The notes beneath the pieces were generated by a model that worked only from the letters and a program-made list of their open reading frames with translations, was not told the DNA's origin and made no database searches. From NCBI GenBank assembly GCA_023426935.1, contig JAEZBR010000047.1, forward strand, positions 1-11,801: 11,801 nucleotides of DNA. The letters are read 5' to 3'. The stretch comes from Bacillota bacterium (GTDB lineage: Bacteria > Bacillota_I > Bacilli_A > Erysipelotrichales > Erysipelotrichaceae). Position 1 is the first letter of the stretch. Every line of letters starts with the position of its first letter. Below are positions 1 through 6,886 of the stretch, piece after piece. The position numbers were made by a program, and so were the translations under genes.

Positions 1-43
1 TTTACGACTTTAATATTTGTTTAAAAATATAGCTGGCTTTTTT

Positions 44-125
44 CTCCGGAAATGGTGTCTCTCAATTCCGGAAACATTGGCTCACAAATTCCGGAAATGG
101 TGGCTCGTTTTGAGCGGAATATTCA
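44..125. mobile_element. Terminal repeats of an IS21-like insertion sequence (one end)
   Basis: Three imperfect copies of a TTCCGGAAATGGTGGCTC-type unit start near 45, 67 and 90, so the period is 22-23 bp. The last copy runs into GTTTTGAGCGGAAT and ends near TTCA at 125. Read on the minus strand this gives TG...GAGCCACCATTTCCGG, which resembles the multiple transposase-binding repeats at the ends of IS21-family elements (known for the family). The body of the element, istA/istB, would lie to the left of the window. No transposase coding sequence is visible here, and the exact outer boundary is uncertain by about 15 bp. Confidence 0.7.
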
Positions 126-439
126 AAAGAAAAGTATATTCAAGTTTGTCGCATAGAATTAAAACAAAATTGAATTCGTAATCCTGGCAACCAATCATGA
201 TGATCGGCTACCTTTTAAATAAAAGAAATTAAAGAGGTACGTAAAACATCAACTATATAAACATTCGACATTTGTACTGAATATAAACAATGTTCGGACA
301 GCAATGAAAGTAACATATGGTACGATATATCCATAAGACTGATGAAATAATTATTGAATAGGTATAGTGAATCCGAGAATAATCGCAGAGTATATGACTG
401 TTACAAAATGCAATCTTCGAAAAGGAGGAAAGATTTAGT
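126..439. other. Gene-poor stretch between IS end and RhuM-like gene
   Basis: No convincing gene is seen in this 314-bp stretch. Short reading frames on both strands are broken by stops and lack ribosome binding sites. Near 255-300 there is a loose direct repeat (ATATAAACA followed by TTCGACA or TTCGGACA). A TATAGT at 363-368 could be a -10 element for the downstream gene, but it has only a poor -35. An AAAGGAGG ribosome binding site at 421-428 belongs to the next gene. The stretch may be remnant DNA left by insertion of the IS21-like element. Confidence 0.4.
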
Positions 440-976
440 ATGTCTACAAAACATGAGTTAGTAAAATTCAAAGATGGTGGGTTGGTTCTTGATGTGGATG
501 TTAGTCCTAAACAAGAAACGGTCTGGCTTTCTCAAAGACAAATGAGCGAATTGTTTGGAGTTAGCACAGATAACATCGGCTTACATATAAAGAATATACT
601 CACATGCAAAGAATTGGATTCTTCAACTACCGAGGAATCCTCGGTAGTTCAAAATGAAGGTGGTCGTAAGATCAGGCGTGCAATCAGGATATATAACCTC
701 GATATGATCATTTCTGTTGGCTATCGGGTAAATTCAAAGAAAGGCATCACCTTTCGCAAATGGGCAACAGCAGTTCTTAAAGACTGCCTTGTGAAAGGAT
801 ATGCAGTTAACCAGATACAACTATCACGATTGCACAAAACAATTGAAATACAGTCCAAAATGCTAGCGACAGCTATTGATAGTGATTCCAGTGAGGTTTT
901 AAAAGCAGTGAATAAGTACACCATAGCCCTGTCTCTATTGGATGATTATGATCATCAGTTATTTAATCAATTATAA
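440..976 (+). CDS. RhuM-family protein, C-terminally shortened
   Basis: The 178-residue product resembles the N-terminal half of the RhuM ('virulence RhuM') family, whose biochemical role is not settled. Typical marks are the opening 'DGGLVLDVDVSPKQETVWLS', a 'QRQMSELFGVSTDNI' helix-turn-helix-like segment (about residues 31-47), 'IYNLDMIISVGYRVNS' (about 84-99) and 'LLDDYDHQ' near the end. Family members usually run to about 330-350 residues, so the C-terminal half (Fic/Doc-like in many members) is missing. The ORF stops right after the inter-domain 'LDDYDHQ' and only 10 bp before the next gene's start. The ATG at 440 has an AAAGGAGG ribosome binding site 11 bp upstream. A perfect 25-bp palindrome lies inside the coding region (625-649). 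It is either a deletion derivative or a naturally short form; the former seems likelier next to an IS end. Confidence 0.7.
   Translation: MSTKHELVKFKDGGLVLDVDVSPKQETVWLSQRQMSELFGVSTDNIGLHIKNILTCKELDSSTTEESSVVQNEGGRKIRRAIRIYNLDMIISVGYRVNSKKGITFRKWATAVLKDCLVKGYAVNQIQLSRLHKTIEIQSKMLATAIDSDSSEVLKAVNKYTIALSLLDDYDHQLFNQL
625..649. repeat. Perfect 25-bp palindrome inside the RhuM-like gene
   Basis: The arms AACTACCGAGGA and TCCTCGGTAGTT are exact inverse complements around a single central A (12-1-12). The segment encodes residues 'STTEESSVV' in a part of the RhuM family that varies between members. In RNA it would form a stable hairpin inside the message; in DNA it could be a protein-binding site. 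No poly-U follows, so it is not a standard terminator. Confidence 0.85.
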
Positions 977-986
977 ATGGAGATCT

Positions 987-1565
987 ATGGAAAAAGAAAA
1001 AGCTAAAGTTCTTAATACTTTCTATACTAATGATCGTAAAGCTTGGCGAAAGTGGCTTTCCGATAACTTTCAGAAAGAGACCGAAGTCTGGTTTGTTTTC
1101 CCGATGAAAAATGCGAGAGAAAATAGACTTTCTTATAACGACGCCGTTGAAGAAGCGCTATGTTTTGGCTGGATCGATAGTACAATTCGGAATATCGATT
1201 CCTTGCATCGAGCCCAAAGATTTACGCCACGCAAAAAAGGCAGTACTTATTCCCGTCCTAATATCGAAAGATTAATCTGGCTTGAAAGTCAGGATATGAT
1301 CATTCCCGAGATCAGAGAAGATATTTTAGCAGTTATTAACACTCCTTATCACTTCCCTAAAGATATCCTCGATTCAATCAAGAAAGATAAGATAGCCTGG
1401 AATAACTATCTGAATTTTCCAGATTCATACAAACGGATCCGTGTCGCTTATATCGATGCGGCTAGAAAACGTCCCTTAGAATTTCAGAAACGTTTGCATA
1501 ACTTCATTAATAAATCCCGTGATAACAAACTTATCGGTTACGGCGGGATTGATAAATACTACTAA
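987..1565 (+). CDS. YdeI/OmpD-associated family protein
   Basis: The 192-residue product belongs to the YdeI / OmpD-associated (OmdA) family of cytoplasmic proteins. Some members are described as bacteriocin-protection proteins, but the biochemistry is unknown. Family hallmarks are visible: 'FYTNDRKAWRKWL' at the N-terminus, 'NRLSYNDAVEEALCFGWIDS' (about residues 46-65), 'RFTPRKKGSTYS' shortly after, and a C-terminal 'FPDSYKRIRVAYIDAARK' region. I chose the ATG at 987 because it starts the conserved part and has GGAG at 979-982; a longer in-frame start at 942 would overlap the RhuM-like gene by 35 bp and lacks a ribosome binding site. The gene is full length and ends in a hairpin terminator that begins at its stop codon. 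It may be co-transcribed with the RhuM-like gene 10 bp upstream. Confidence 0.85.
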   Translation: MEKEKAKVLNTFYTNDRKAWRKWLSDNFQKETEVWFVFPMKNARENRLSYNDAVEEALCFGWIDSTIRNIDSLHRAQRFTPRKKGSTYSRPNIERLIWLESQDMIIPEIREDILAVINTPYHFPKDILDSIKKDKIAWNNYLNFPDSYKRIRVAYIDAARKRPLEFQKRLHNFINKSRDNKLIGYGGIDKYY

Positions 1566-1593
1566 AAAATGCCAGATCAATTCTGACATTTTT
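1565..1593. terminator. Bidirectional rho-independent terminator
   Basis: The arms AAAAATG and CATTTTT flank CAGA/TCTG with one C/A mismatch and a five-base loop, giving a hairpin with A-runs on one side and T-runs on the other. It sits between the convergent YdeI-family gene and the four-helix membrane protein gene, so it can end both transcripts. Confidence 0.75.
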
Positions 1594-1616
1594 ACTTAAT
1601 AGATTATTATCTACTA

Positions 1617-1997
1617 TTACTTTTTTAAGAAAGCATATACCGGATAATTTAAGATACAAATGACTAGGCCAATGATCCCTAAGATCAAGCCGAGTACCAT
1701 TGCGTTGGCACTCGGATCACTAACCATTACTTGACTCATACCATAGCCCATGACTAGGGCTCCGATAATTCCGATGATCCAAGGCAAGATAGTCTTGAAA
1801 GATATTTTTTCTTTCCGGGGATGATCCTTACGATAGACGGGGATTATCAATAAGAGAATAATTCCCCCTATAATCGCGACAATTATTCCGGCCTTTAACA
1901 TATTCCATTCGCTGATCAGACATAGGCACATACCTAACGAGAATACTAACCCGCCTACTGTTCCGACTATAATCATTAACAAGGTGTTTTTTTTCAT
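1617..1997 (-). CDS. Small four-helix membrane protein with internal duplication
   Basis: The 126-residue product has four predicted membrane segments and short basic loops. The two halves look like copies of one two-helix module: 'GTVGGLVFSLGM...PVYRK' in the first half and 'GIIGALVMGYGM...PVYAFLKK' in the second. The function is unknown to me. Its ATG overlaps the TGA of the upstream repeat-protein gene (ATGA), so the two should be translationally coupled. The pair is divergent from a TetR regulator, which probably controls it. If the upstream frame really stops at codon 13, coupling would be lost and this gene's translation would have to rely on its own weak initiation region. Confidence 0.75.
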   Translation of the reverse strand: MKKNTLLMIIVGTVGGLVFSLGMCLCLISEWNMLKAGIIVAIIGGIILLLIIPVYRKDHPRKEKISFKTILPWIIGIIGALVMGYGMSQVMVSDPSANAMVLGLILGIIGLVICILNYPVYAFLKK

Positions 1998-2230
1998 TTC
2001 TCGACTCCTTTATTGGCTTTGAGTCTTTTCTTCGCATCTTCTACCGATTCGCCTTCTTTAGTAAGATACCAATCAACAAAGGTGTCCTCAATCTTTTGGT
2101 AACCCCCTACCACGGTATTCTCCACCTTCTTATAGCCGCCTACGACCGTATCTTCGATATTCTGATATCCTCCTCCTCCTACTACTGCATCTTAAATTTT
2201 CTGATTTGCTTTAACTAGTTTCGATTTCAT
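1994..2230 (-). pseudogene. 'VVGGYxKIED' repeat protein with a stop at codon 13
   Basis: The full frame (78 residues with the stop bridged) starts at an ATG preceded by GAGAGG and encodes three tandem units of about 11-13 residues, 'VVGGGYQNIEDT', 'VVGGYKKVENT' and 'VVGGYQKIEDT'. A conserved tail, 'LTKEGESVEDAKKRLKANK', follows. Similar short repeat proteins are common beside TetR regulators in Clostridia and Erysipelotrichia; their function is unknown. Codon 13 is TAA (2192-2194) and sits exactly where the Glu of the 'QKIED' motif belongs ('NQKI*DAVVGG'), so a GAA to TAA change is the simplest explanation. No frameshift is present and the frame beyond the stop is perfectly preserved, so the lesion must be recent, an error, or read through. 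The TGA at its end overlaps the next gene's ATG. Confidence 0.75.
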
Positions 2231-2254
2231 AGTTTCCTCTCATTAACCCAACAC

Positions 2255-2283
2255 TTGTTGTTAGGATATGTCTTTAATATAAT
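2255..2283 (+). promoter_or_regulatory. Promoter of the TetR gene, overlapping a partial palindrome
   Basis: TTGTTG (2255-2260), a 17-bp spacer and TATAAT (2278-2283) form a good sigma-A promoter pointing at the TetR gene, with a leader of about 55 bp. The -35 lies in an imperfect inverted repeat, CCAACA-CTTGT-TGTTAGG (about 2248-2265), which also lies upstream of the divergent gene pair. A TetR dimer bound here could control both directions; the operator role is inferred. Confidence 0.55.
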
Positions 2284-2346
2284 TTATGTAGATCGAAAAA
2301 ACAGTCATCAAATTAGCAGCTTTTGTTGAGATAAAGAGGAAAACCT

Positions 2347-2859
2347 ATGAACAAACCCAATAACCAACGAAAAAAAGACTCCCAGGAAAGAATTGAGAGA
2401 GTATTTATTCAGCTAGTTCAAACTCATGAAGTTAAGGATATTTCGGTCTCAGAAATCTGTAATTTAGCGATGGTAAATCGTACCACATTTTATGCGAATT
2501 ACCTAGATATCTACGACTTAGTCGATAAGGTAAGAGAACGAATGATCAACGAATTTGTGGATATGTTTGACATAAATCGTCGATGTCATAATGACGAGAA
2601 TTATCTTATTATGTTTAGGCATATTAAAGATAACCAGATTTTTTATCGCACATATTTTCGTTTAGGTTTCGATGTAAATTATCAGATTGATTATTTCGAT
2701 ACTGAGCTAGCAAAGAAACGTTTCAATAATCAGTTCATTGAATATCACTGTGAATTTTTTAGAGCGGGAATTACCGCCATAATAAAAATGTGGCTAAACA
2801 ATAATTGCAAGGAAAGCCCGGAAGATATTCTGGAAATTATTAAATCTGAATATCAGTAG
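2347..2859 (+). CDS. TetR/AcrR-family transcriptional regulator
   Basis: The 170-residue product has the TetR N-terminal helix-turn-helix (about residues 17-60), with 'ISVSEICNLAMVNRTTFYAN' as the recognition region and 'YLDIYDLVDKV' after it. The C-terminal segment 'FFRAGITAIIKMWLNNNCKESPEDI' fits the TetR_C_7/DhaS-like dimerisation and ligand-binding domain. GAGG sits 9 bp before the ATG. It is divergent from the repeat-protein and membrane-protein pair, the usual arrangement for a local repressor. It ends 4 bp from the convergent radical SAM gene with no visible terminator between them. The ligand cannot be inferred. Confidence 0.88.
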   Translation: MNKPNNQRKKDSQERIERVFIQLVQTHEVKDISVSEICNLAMVNRTTFYANYLDIYDLVDKVRERMINEFVDMFDINRRCHNDENYLIMFRHIKDNQIFYRTYFRLGFDVNYQIDYFDTELAKKRFNNQFIEYHCEFFRAGITAIIKMWLNNNCKESPEDILEIIKSEYQ

Positions 2860-2863
2860 TTAT

Positions 2864-3745
2864 TTATTTTTTCTTTGCGGTTTGGGTTATCGTCTCATGA
2901 TAGAAATAGTTTATTACTATCGGTTTCCCTTGGGGGTCTTTTAAGAACGGTTCTTTATCAATAACATACATATAATCTTTATCTTGGCAGTATTCGCGAA
3001 CTTTCTGATCCAACTCTTCCCAATAAGAAAGGTCATGATAATTATATATTTGGTTATATAACGATACTAATTTTGGATACTTATCGTCGATGTAATCCAT
3101 AATTGTTGATTTAAAATTACCTCGCAAATTTAAATTTTCTAACCAAATATAATCACAATAATGATGAATCTTTCCGATTATTCCAAAGACTTCGGTAATC
3201 TCCGGAAAAATAGGCGAAATAAAACAGGTTGTTCGAATCCCGGCTTCATGGAACTTTTTCATCGCCTCAATTCTTCGCTCAATCGAAACCGCATTATCCA
3301 TATCGCTTCTAAAGTTTTCATCTAGCGTATTGATTGACCAAGCCACTAAAGGATTGTCATATTGTTTAATCAGGTCAAGATCCCTCAGAACCAAATCCGA
3401 TTTCGTCGTTATGATCAAATTAATTCCGCTGCCTTGCATCTGTTCTAAAAATGCACGTGTTCGTTTATAGTGCTTTTCTTGCTCGTTGTAACCATCCGTT
3501 ACGGTGCCCACCAGCATTGTTTTTCCCTGATACTTTTGAATGTTAGTTATTGGTTCCCAATTCTTTACATCAATAAAACTTCCCCATAGTTCAGGGTGAT
3601 TGGTAAAACGTTTCATAAAAGTCGCGTAACAATATTTACATGCATGAGTACATCCGATATAGGGATTTATTGAATATCCCGCAATCGGTAAGTTCGACTT
3701 ATTAATGATTGAATTAACTTGAATCTCTTTGGTGATAATATCCAT
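2864..3745 (-). CDS. SPL-like radical SAM protein
   Basis: The 293-residue product carries the radical SAM motif CxxxCxxC as C32, C36 and C39 in 'NPYIGCTHACKYCYA', which ligates a 4Fe-4S cluster that cleaves S-adenosylmethionine. The overall layout ('GTVTDGYNEQEKHYKRTR', 'ITTKSDLVLRDLDL', 'CFISPIFPEIT') matches the SplB/Rv2578c-like group often annotated as spore photoproduct lyase family. Most such proteins in non-sporulating contexts have no proven substrate, so DNA-photoproduct repair is only one possibility. The length fits the family. The ATG has AGAGG 12 bp upstream, a rather long spacing. It is the last gene of a run of minus-strand genes. Confidence 0.85.
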   Translation of the reverse strand: MDIITKEIQVNSIINKSNLPIAGYSINPYIGCTHACKYCYATFMKRFTNHPELWGSFIDVKNWEPITNIQKYQGKTMLVGTVTDGYNEQEKHYKRTRAFLEQMQGSGINLIITTKSDLVLRDLDLIKQYDNPLVAWSINTLDENFRSDMDNAVSIERRIEAMKKFHEAGIRTTCFISPIFPEITEVFGIIGKIHHYCDYIWLENLNLRGNFKSTIMDYIDDKYPKLVSLYNQIYNYHDLSYWEELDQKVREYCQDKDYMYVIDKEPFLKDPQGKPIVINYFYHETITQTAKKK

Positions 3746-3806
3746 ATTTGGTATGTACCTCTATAGTAGTTTACCAAGCTACACGTTATTTTCAAACCTT
3801 CTGACC

Positions 3807-3974
3807 TTAAGCGAATAGTTTTTCAAGATATTGAAAGGTTATTAATATTACCACTAAATTCATCACACCTTTTTCAATCTTTTTAAGAAAATAATTTATA
3901 ATATAATTAAGTAAAGATAACAAGGCATTTAAATCATTTTTATCGTCTTCAAGTACTTTTATATTTAGTTCCAC
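3807..3974 (-). CDS. Possible 55-residue protein, GTG start
   Basis: An uninterrupted frame begins at GTG (3972-3974), six bases after a GAGG, and encodes a charged N-terminal half ('LNIKVLEDDKNDLNALLS') and a hydrophobic segment near residues 38-50 ('MNLVVILITFQYL'). It lies 25 bp after the 76-residue membrane protein gene on the same strand. I do not recognise a family. The DNA is very AT-rich, so a chance frame is possible; the good ribosome binding site is the main support. Otherwise the 254-bp gap 3746-3999 holds only a TTTCAA-GATA-TTGAAA inverted repeat (3821-3836). Confidence 0.3.
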   Translation of the reverse strand: MELNIKVLEDDKNDLNALLSLLNYIINYFLKKIEKGVMNLVVILITFQYLEKLFA

Positions 3975-3999
3975 ACTTATCCTCAGAAGTAAGATTAAT

Positions 4000-4230
4000 T
4001 TACTTTTTCCTGTTGTTAATCATATTAACAAAACTTAATATACACATCGTTAGCAACAAAGCTAAGTTTATCCAGGCAAGATATCCCCAGAATTCTCCCC
4101 CGAAATAAGCTCTGAAATTCAAGCTTAATTCATCGATGACAATACCGGCATTATAAAACATCTGCATTCCAATAATTAATAAGATCAGCGAAAGAAAGAA
4201 AAGTAAGATATTTAAAGTTTGTTTTTTCAT
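4000..4230 (-). CDS. Small two-helix membrane protein, unknown function
   Basis: The 76-residue product has a lysine-led N-terminus, a hydrophobic helix at about residues 7-27, a 25-residue central part with 'NFRAYFGGEFWGYLAW', and a second helix ending in a basic tail 'NMINNRKK'. Both ends are probably cytoplasmic. AGGAGG stands about 4 bp before the ATG, and a TATAGT at about 4247-4252 could be a -10 element. It follows the carbon-nitrogen hydrolase frame by 30 bp. No family is recognised. Confidence 0.6.
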   Translation of the reverse strand: MKKQTLNILLFFLSLILLIIGMQMFYNAGIVIDELSLNFRAYFGGEFWGYLAWINLALLLTMCILSFVNMINNRKK

Positions 4231-4260
4231 AATGCCTCCTGCTAATACTATACCACACGA

Positions 4261-4971
4261 CTATATCTCGATTACTAAAATCCCCTCTTGTTCAAAAGGA
4301 TATGTTTTTTGAATCTTCTTGTTTTTAAAATAGTAAGCTCCGCCAACAGACGAAGGCTCTTTAGATAGCGAGTTAAATAATAATACCTGTTTAGATATTG
4401 TGTTTGCTTTAGCTAGGTAATCCAGGAGGTAATGTTGCCATTGGTCTAGATCATAATTAACATACAGCGGCCAGAATAATAAATAATTATTAGTAAATCT
4501 TTGCGGTTATTCAAATCCATCTCCGCATAAGGCAATCTGACAGTTTGTATCATGATAGTTAAAAGACGATGTATCTGTACCTTCACAATAATGTTCATCA
4601 GTAATTCGATACTCTTTTCATCCTTTACTGATTCGGCGATAGTTATGTAATACCTCCCCTTTAGATATTAATATTTCCGAGGAATATATTCTTTGATTAT
4701 CTTTTTCAAAGTATCCGAACATAATATCGATACAATATTTATTGGTAATACCTAATATCGTTTTGAATATTGCATCGTCTTGTGAAATAGCAATTTCTTT
4801 ATCGTGTTCGTAATTCCAATTCAAAGAATCAAACCCCAGCAAAAAGGCTTCCCCGAAACAAACTAAATCTGCTTGCTTTGAAGAAGCGAGTTTCATTCCA
4901 GACTCAAGTTTCTGTAGATTAGCTTGAATCTCATTATTTTTAAATTGATAACAGGCTAACGCAATCTTCAT
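4261..4971 (-). pseudogene. Carbon-nitrogen hydrolase (nitrilase superfamily) with two in-frame stops
   Basis: With two stops bridged, one continuous 236-residue frame spans a whole nitrilase-superfamily hydrolase, which cleaves non-peptide C-N bonds such as amides. The catalytic triad is visible: Glu41 in 'CFGEAFLLGF', Lys116 in 'RRISKG' and Cys149 in 'ALCGDGFE'. The C-terminal 'GGAYYF...EQEGILVIEI' is also typical. Codon 118 is TGA (4618-4620) where the family has Trp in 'SKGWKE'. Codon 155 is TAA (4507-4509), just after the Cys motif. There is no frameshift over 711 bp. Translation would end after Lys116 and miss the nucleophile, so the enzyme is inactive unless the stops are errors or read through. 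The start is one base after the dipeptidase stop, so it belongs to that operon. Confidence 0.8.
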
Positions 4972-4972
4972 T

Positions 4973-5923
4973 TTACTTTAAATTAGCTTTAATGACTCTT
5001 AAAGCATTCTGGTAGAAAACCATTTCGATTTCCTGATCTGTGAAGCCAGCTTGGCTTAAACCATTCGCCAGTTTATCGTATTGGGTACAATCTTTCATTT
5101 CCTGAACACCATAGATTCCGTCATAGTCACTACCTAAAGCCAAGACCTCAATACCTCCTACTTCTTTAATATGTAATGCATGTTTTACTAAGTCAGAAAC
5201 GGAAGTATATTCCGGAGTATTACCACAGAAATCCGGGCAGAAATTCAAGCCCATTACGCCGCCATTATCACTCAATGCCTTGATCATGTCGTCGGTCATA
5301 TTGCGGGGGTGATTAGTTAAGATTCGACTGTTGGAATGTGAAGCCATTACCGGCTTTGTGGTATATTTCATTACATCCCAGAAACCACCATCGGATAAAT
5401 GGGAAACATCGACGATCATTCCTAGTTCATTCATCTTCTTAATTACTTCGATTCCGAAAGGTTTAAGCCCCTTATTCATCAAGTTTGAATCCGGTGAATT
5501 AGGATAGCCCAAAGTATTCTCATAATTCCAAGTTAAGGTAATCAGTCTTACGCCTTGATCATATATTTCTTTTACTCGATCTAGCTTACCGTTAATCATC
5601 GCACCGTCTTCAATCGTAATGATTGCTCCGACTTTATCGCCTAAGTTAGATATATCTTTTTCATCATGAATCACCGAAAACAAATTCGAATATTTCTCTT
5701 CCTGCGTTTTCAAAAATCTGATGACTCTTTGAAACTCACCATAAACCTTCTCCATATCCGGATCGAATTTCTGGGACAGGAAGATCGCAAAAAACTGAAT
5801 TAACGCATCACTTTCTTTTAAGCGATTTAAATCAATCTGTAACTCATTATGCGCTAGATCACCTTTAAAATCTTTCTGGGCAACTCTAATCAAAGTGTCA
5901 CAATGTAGGTCAATTCTTTTCAT
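4973..5923 (-). CDS. Membrane dipeptidase-like protein, peptidase family M19
   Basis: The 316-residue product is a complete M19 (renal dipeptidase-like) zinc metallopeptidase that typically cleaves dipeptides. Metal ligands are visible: H7 and D9 ('IDLHCDT'), bridging E105 ('TIEDGA'), H175 ('VDVSHLS') and H196 ('MASHSN'), with D266/D268 in 'GSDYDGI'. No signal peptide or anchor is present, so it should be cytoplasmic. I chose the ATG at 5923, which has AGAGG 9-10 bp upstream and starts the conserved strand; an upstream ATG at 5959 would overlap the preceding gene by 50 bp and adds unconserved residues. Even so it overlaps the UxaB-like gene by 14 bp, which implies translational coupling. The carbon-nitrogen hydrolase frame starts one base after its stop. 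Confidence 0.92.
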   Translation of the reverse strand: MKRIDLHCDTLIRVAQKDFKGDLAHNELQIDLNRLKESDALIQFFAIFLSQKFDPDMEKVYGEFQRVIRFLKTQEEKYSNLFSVIHDEKDISNLGDKVGAIITIEDGAMINGKLDRVKEIYDQGVRLITLTWNYENTLGYPNSPDSNLMNKGLKPFGIEVIKKMNELGMIVDVSHLSDGGFWDVMKYTTKPVMASHSNSRILTNHPRNMTDDMIKALSDNGGVMGLNFCPDFCGNTPEYTSVSDLVKHALHIKEVGGIEVLALGSDYDGIYGVQEMKDCTQYDKLANGLSQAGFTDQEIEMVFYQNALRVIKANLK

Positions 5924-6788
5924 CGCTAGTTTCCTCTCTATCAAATAAATTCGGATCATTTACTTCTCTAACCGGTAATTCTTTTACCAACTGAATATTT
6001 AATGGTCGCCTAGTATCTTCGAAAGGTAAATAATCAAGCAAAGATTCATCACCTTTAATTAGCCATTCATTCTGATATTCCCCTAGTAATAATAGTTTAT
6101 CGGTATATCCCCTTATGGATTGTAAACCTTTAATATCATCTTTAACCGCTTCGGTTACCACTCTTTTTGCATACGTATCATAAAATCGATTAGCTTTAAC
6201 TAGCCATTCTTCAAACTTAGGTTCGTCAAGCGAAAGTTTAGCCGCTTCCAACAGTTTTTCTTTCAGTATCTGTCCGTTATTATTAACTTCCTCAATCGGT
6301 AAAAAAATAAACCCGGAACTTAAATCACCTTGAAAGTTCTCATAACGATGATAAAGAAAAGCCAGTAAGCGTGTAATATTTGTTTGAGGGGCAGTCTTAA
6401 ATCCAGTGTCTTTAGGGTTTACATCCCAGCCATCCTTACCTAGATCACTGACAATAAACTTAAGGTAAGCATTCTCCGCATAATGTACATACTCCGCAAA
6501 ATTATCGACGGGATCCAGAAAACGGTCAAAGACGCTGATAATCTTTTCGAATTGTTGATCACCGTCTTTCAATATGACCGTATAACGACCATCTTGTTTT
6601 ACTAATTTAGTTCCGAAAGAACTGTTAGTATTCGTAACCAAGGCGATGCCGCCTTGAAAAGAAGTTTCTTCATTGATAATCTGAAGATTCCAATCGATTA
6701 GACCCCGAATCAGCGGGCCATCGCCAAATTGTATAAAGCGTATCGGACGCTTTTGTTTAATTACTAAGTTACTATTCAATAACGCCAT
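5910..6788 (-). CDS. Tagaturonate/fructuronate reductase-like Rossmann domain, lacks C-terminal catalytic domain
   Basis: The 292-residue product matches the N-terminal half of UxaB-type, mannitol-dehydrogenase-superfamily reductases. It has a nucleotide-binding 'RFIQFGDGPLIRGLIDW' (residues 17-33), the mid-region 'FIFLPIEEVNNNGQILKE', and 'LLLLGEYQNEWLIKG' near the boundary. Intact members are about 480 residues and carry the catalytic K-x5-N-S-x2-H-type motif in the C-terminal domain, in a stretch near 'RKVRILNGAH'. Here the frame ends in an acidic, unrelated tail ('NDPNLFDREETSDEKN') and TGA, 14 bp into the next gene. So it may bind NAD(P) but probably cannot reduce tagaturonate. AGGAGG 8 bp before the ATG and an extended -10 show it is set up to be expressed. 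It could be a decayed gene, or a lineage-specific short form with a new role. Confidence 0.7.
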   Translation of the reverse strand: MALLNSNLVIKQKRPIRFIQFGDGPLIRGLIDWNLQIINEETSFQGGIALVTNTNSSFGTKLVKQDGRYTVILKDGDQQFEKIISVFDRFLDPVDNFAEYVHYAENAYLKFIVSDLGKDGWDVNPKDTGFKTAPQTNITRLLAFLYHRYENFQGDLSSGFIFLPIEEVNNNGQILKEKLLEAAKLSLDEPKFEEWLVKANRFYDTYAKRVVTEAVKDDIKGLQSIRGYTDKLLLLGEYQNEWLIKGDESLLDYLPFEDTRRPLNIQLVKELPVREVNDPNLFDREETSDEKN

Positions 6789-6811
6789 TCTAAAGCCTCC
6801 TACTGCCTTCT

Positions 6812-6820
6812 ATTTTACCA
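6812..6820 (-). promoter_or_regulatory. Extended -10 promoter element for the UxaB-like operon
   Basis: On the minus strand TGGTAAAAT gives a TG-extended -10 about 23 bp before the UxaB-like ATG. No clear -35 stands at the standard distance, but extended -10 promoters often do without one. It lies between the katA terminator and the first gene of the block, as an operon promoter should. Confidence 0.45.
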
Positions 6821-6842
6821 TAGCGACTTCTTGCTAAACCAA

Positions 6843-6872
6843 CAAAAAAGGGATTGTCTATTCAACAATCCC
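6843..6872 (-). terminator. Rho-independent terminator of perR-katA
   Basis: GGGATTGT and ACAATCCC form a perfect 8-bp stem with a 7-base loop. Read leftwards it is followed by a run of T (the A run at 6844-6849 on the plus strand). It starts 15 bp after the catalase stop codon. Confidence 0.9.
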
Positions 6873-6886
6873 TCGAAATATTACAT

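Noticed and set aside
44..125. CRISPR array
   Set aside because: Only three imperfect units with a 22-23 bp period and no unique spacers; the pattern fits IS21-type end repeats.
253..471. 72-codon minus-strand frame left of the RhuM-like gene
   Set aside because: It overlaps the RhuM-like start and its ribosome binding site, has low-complexity composition and no initiation signal.
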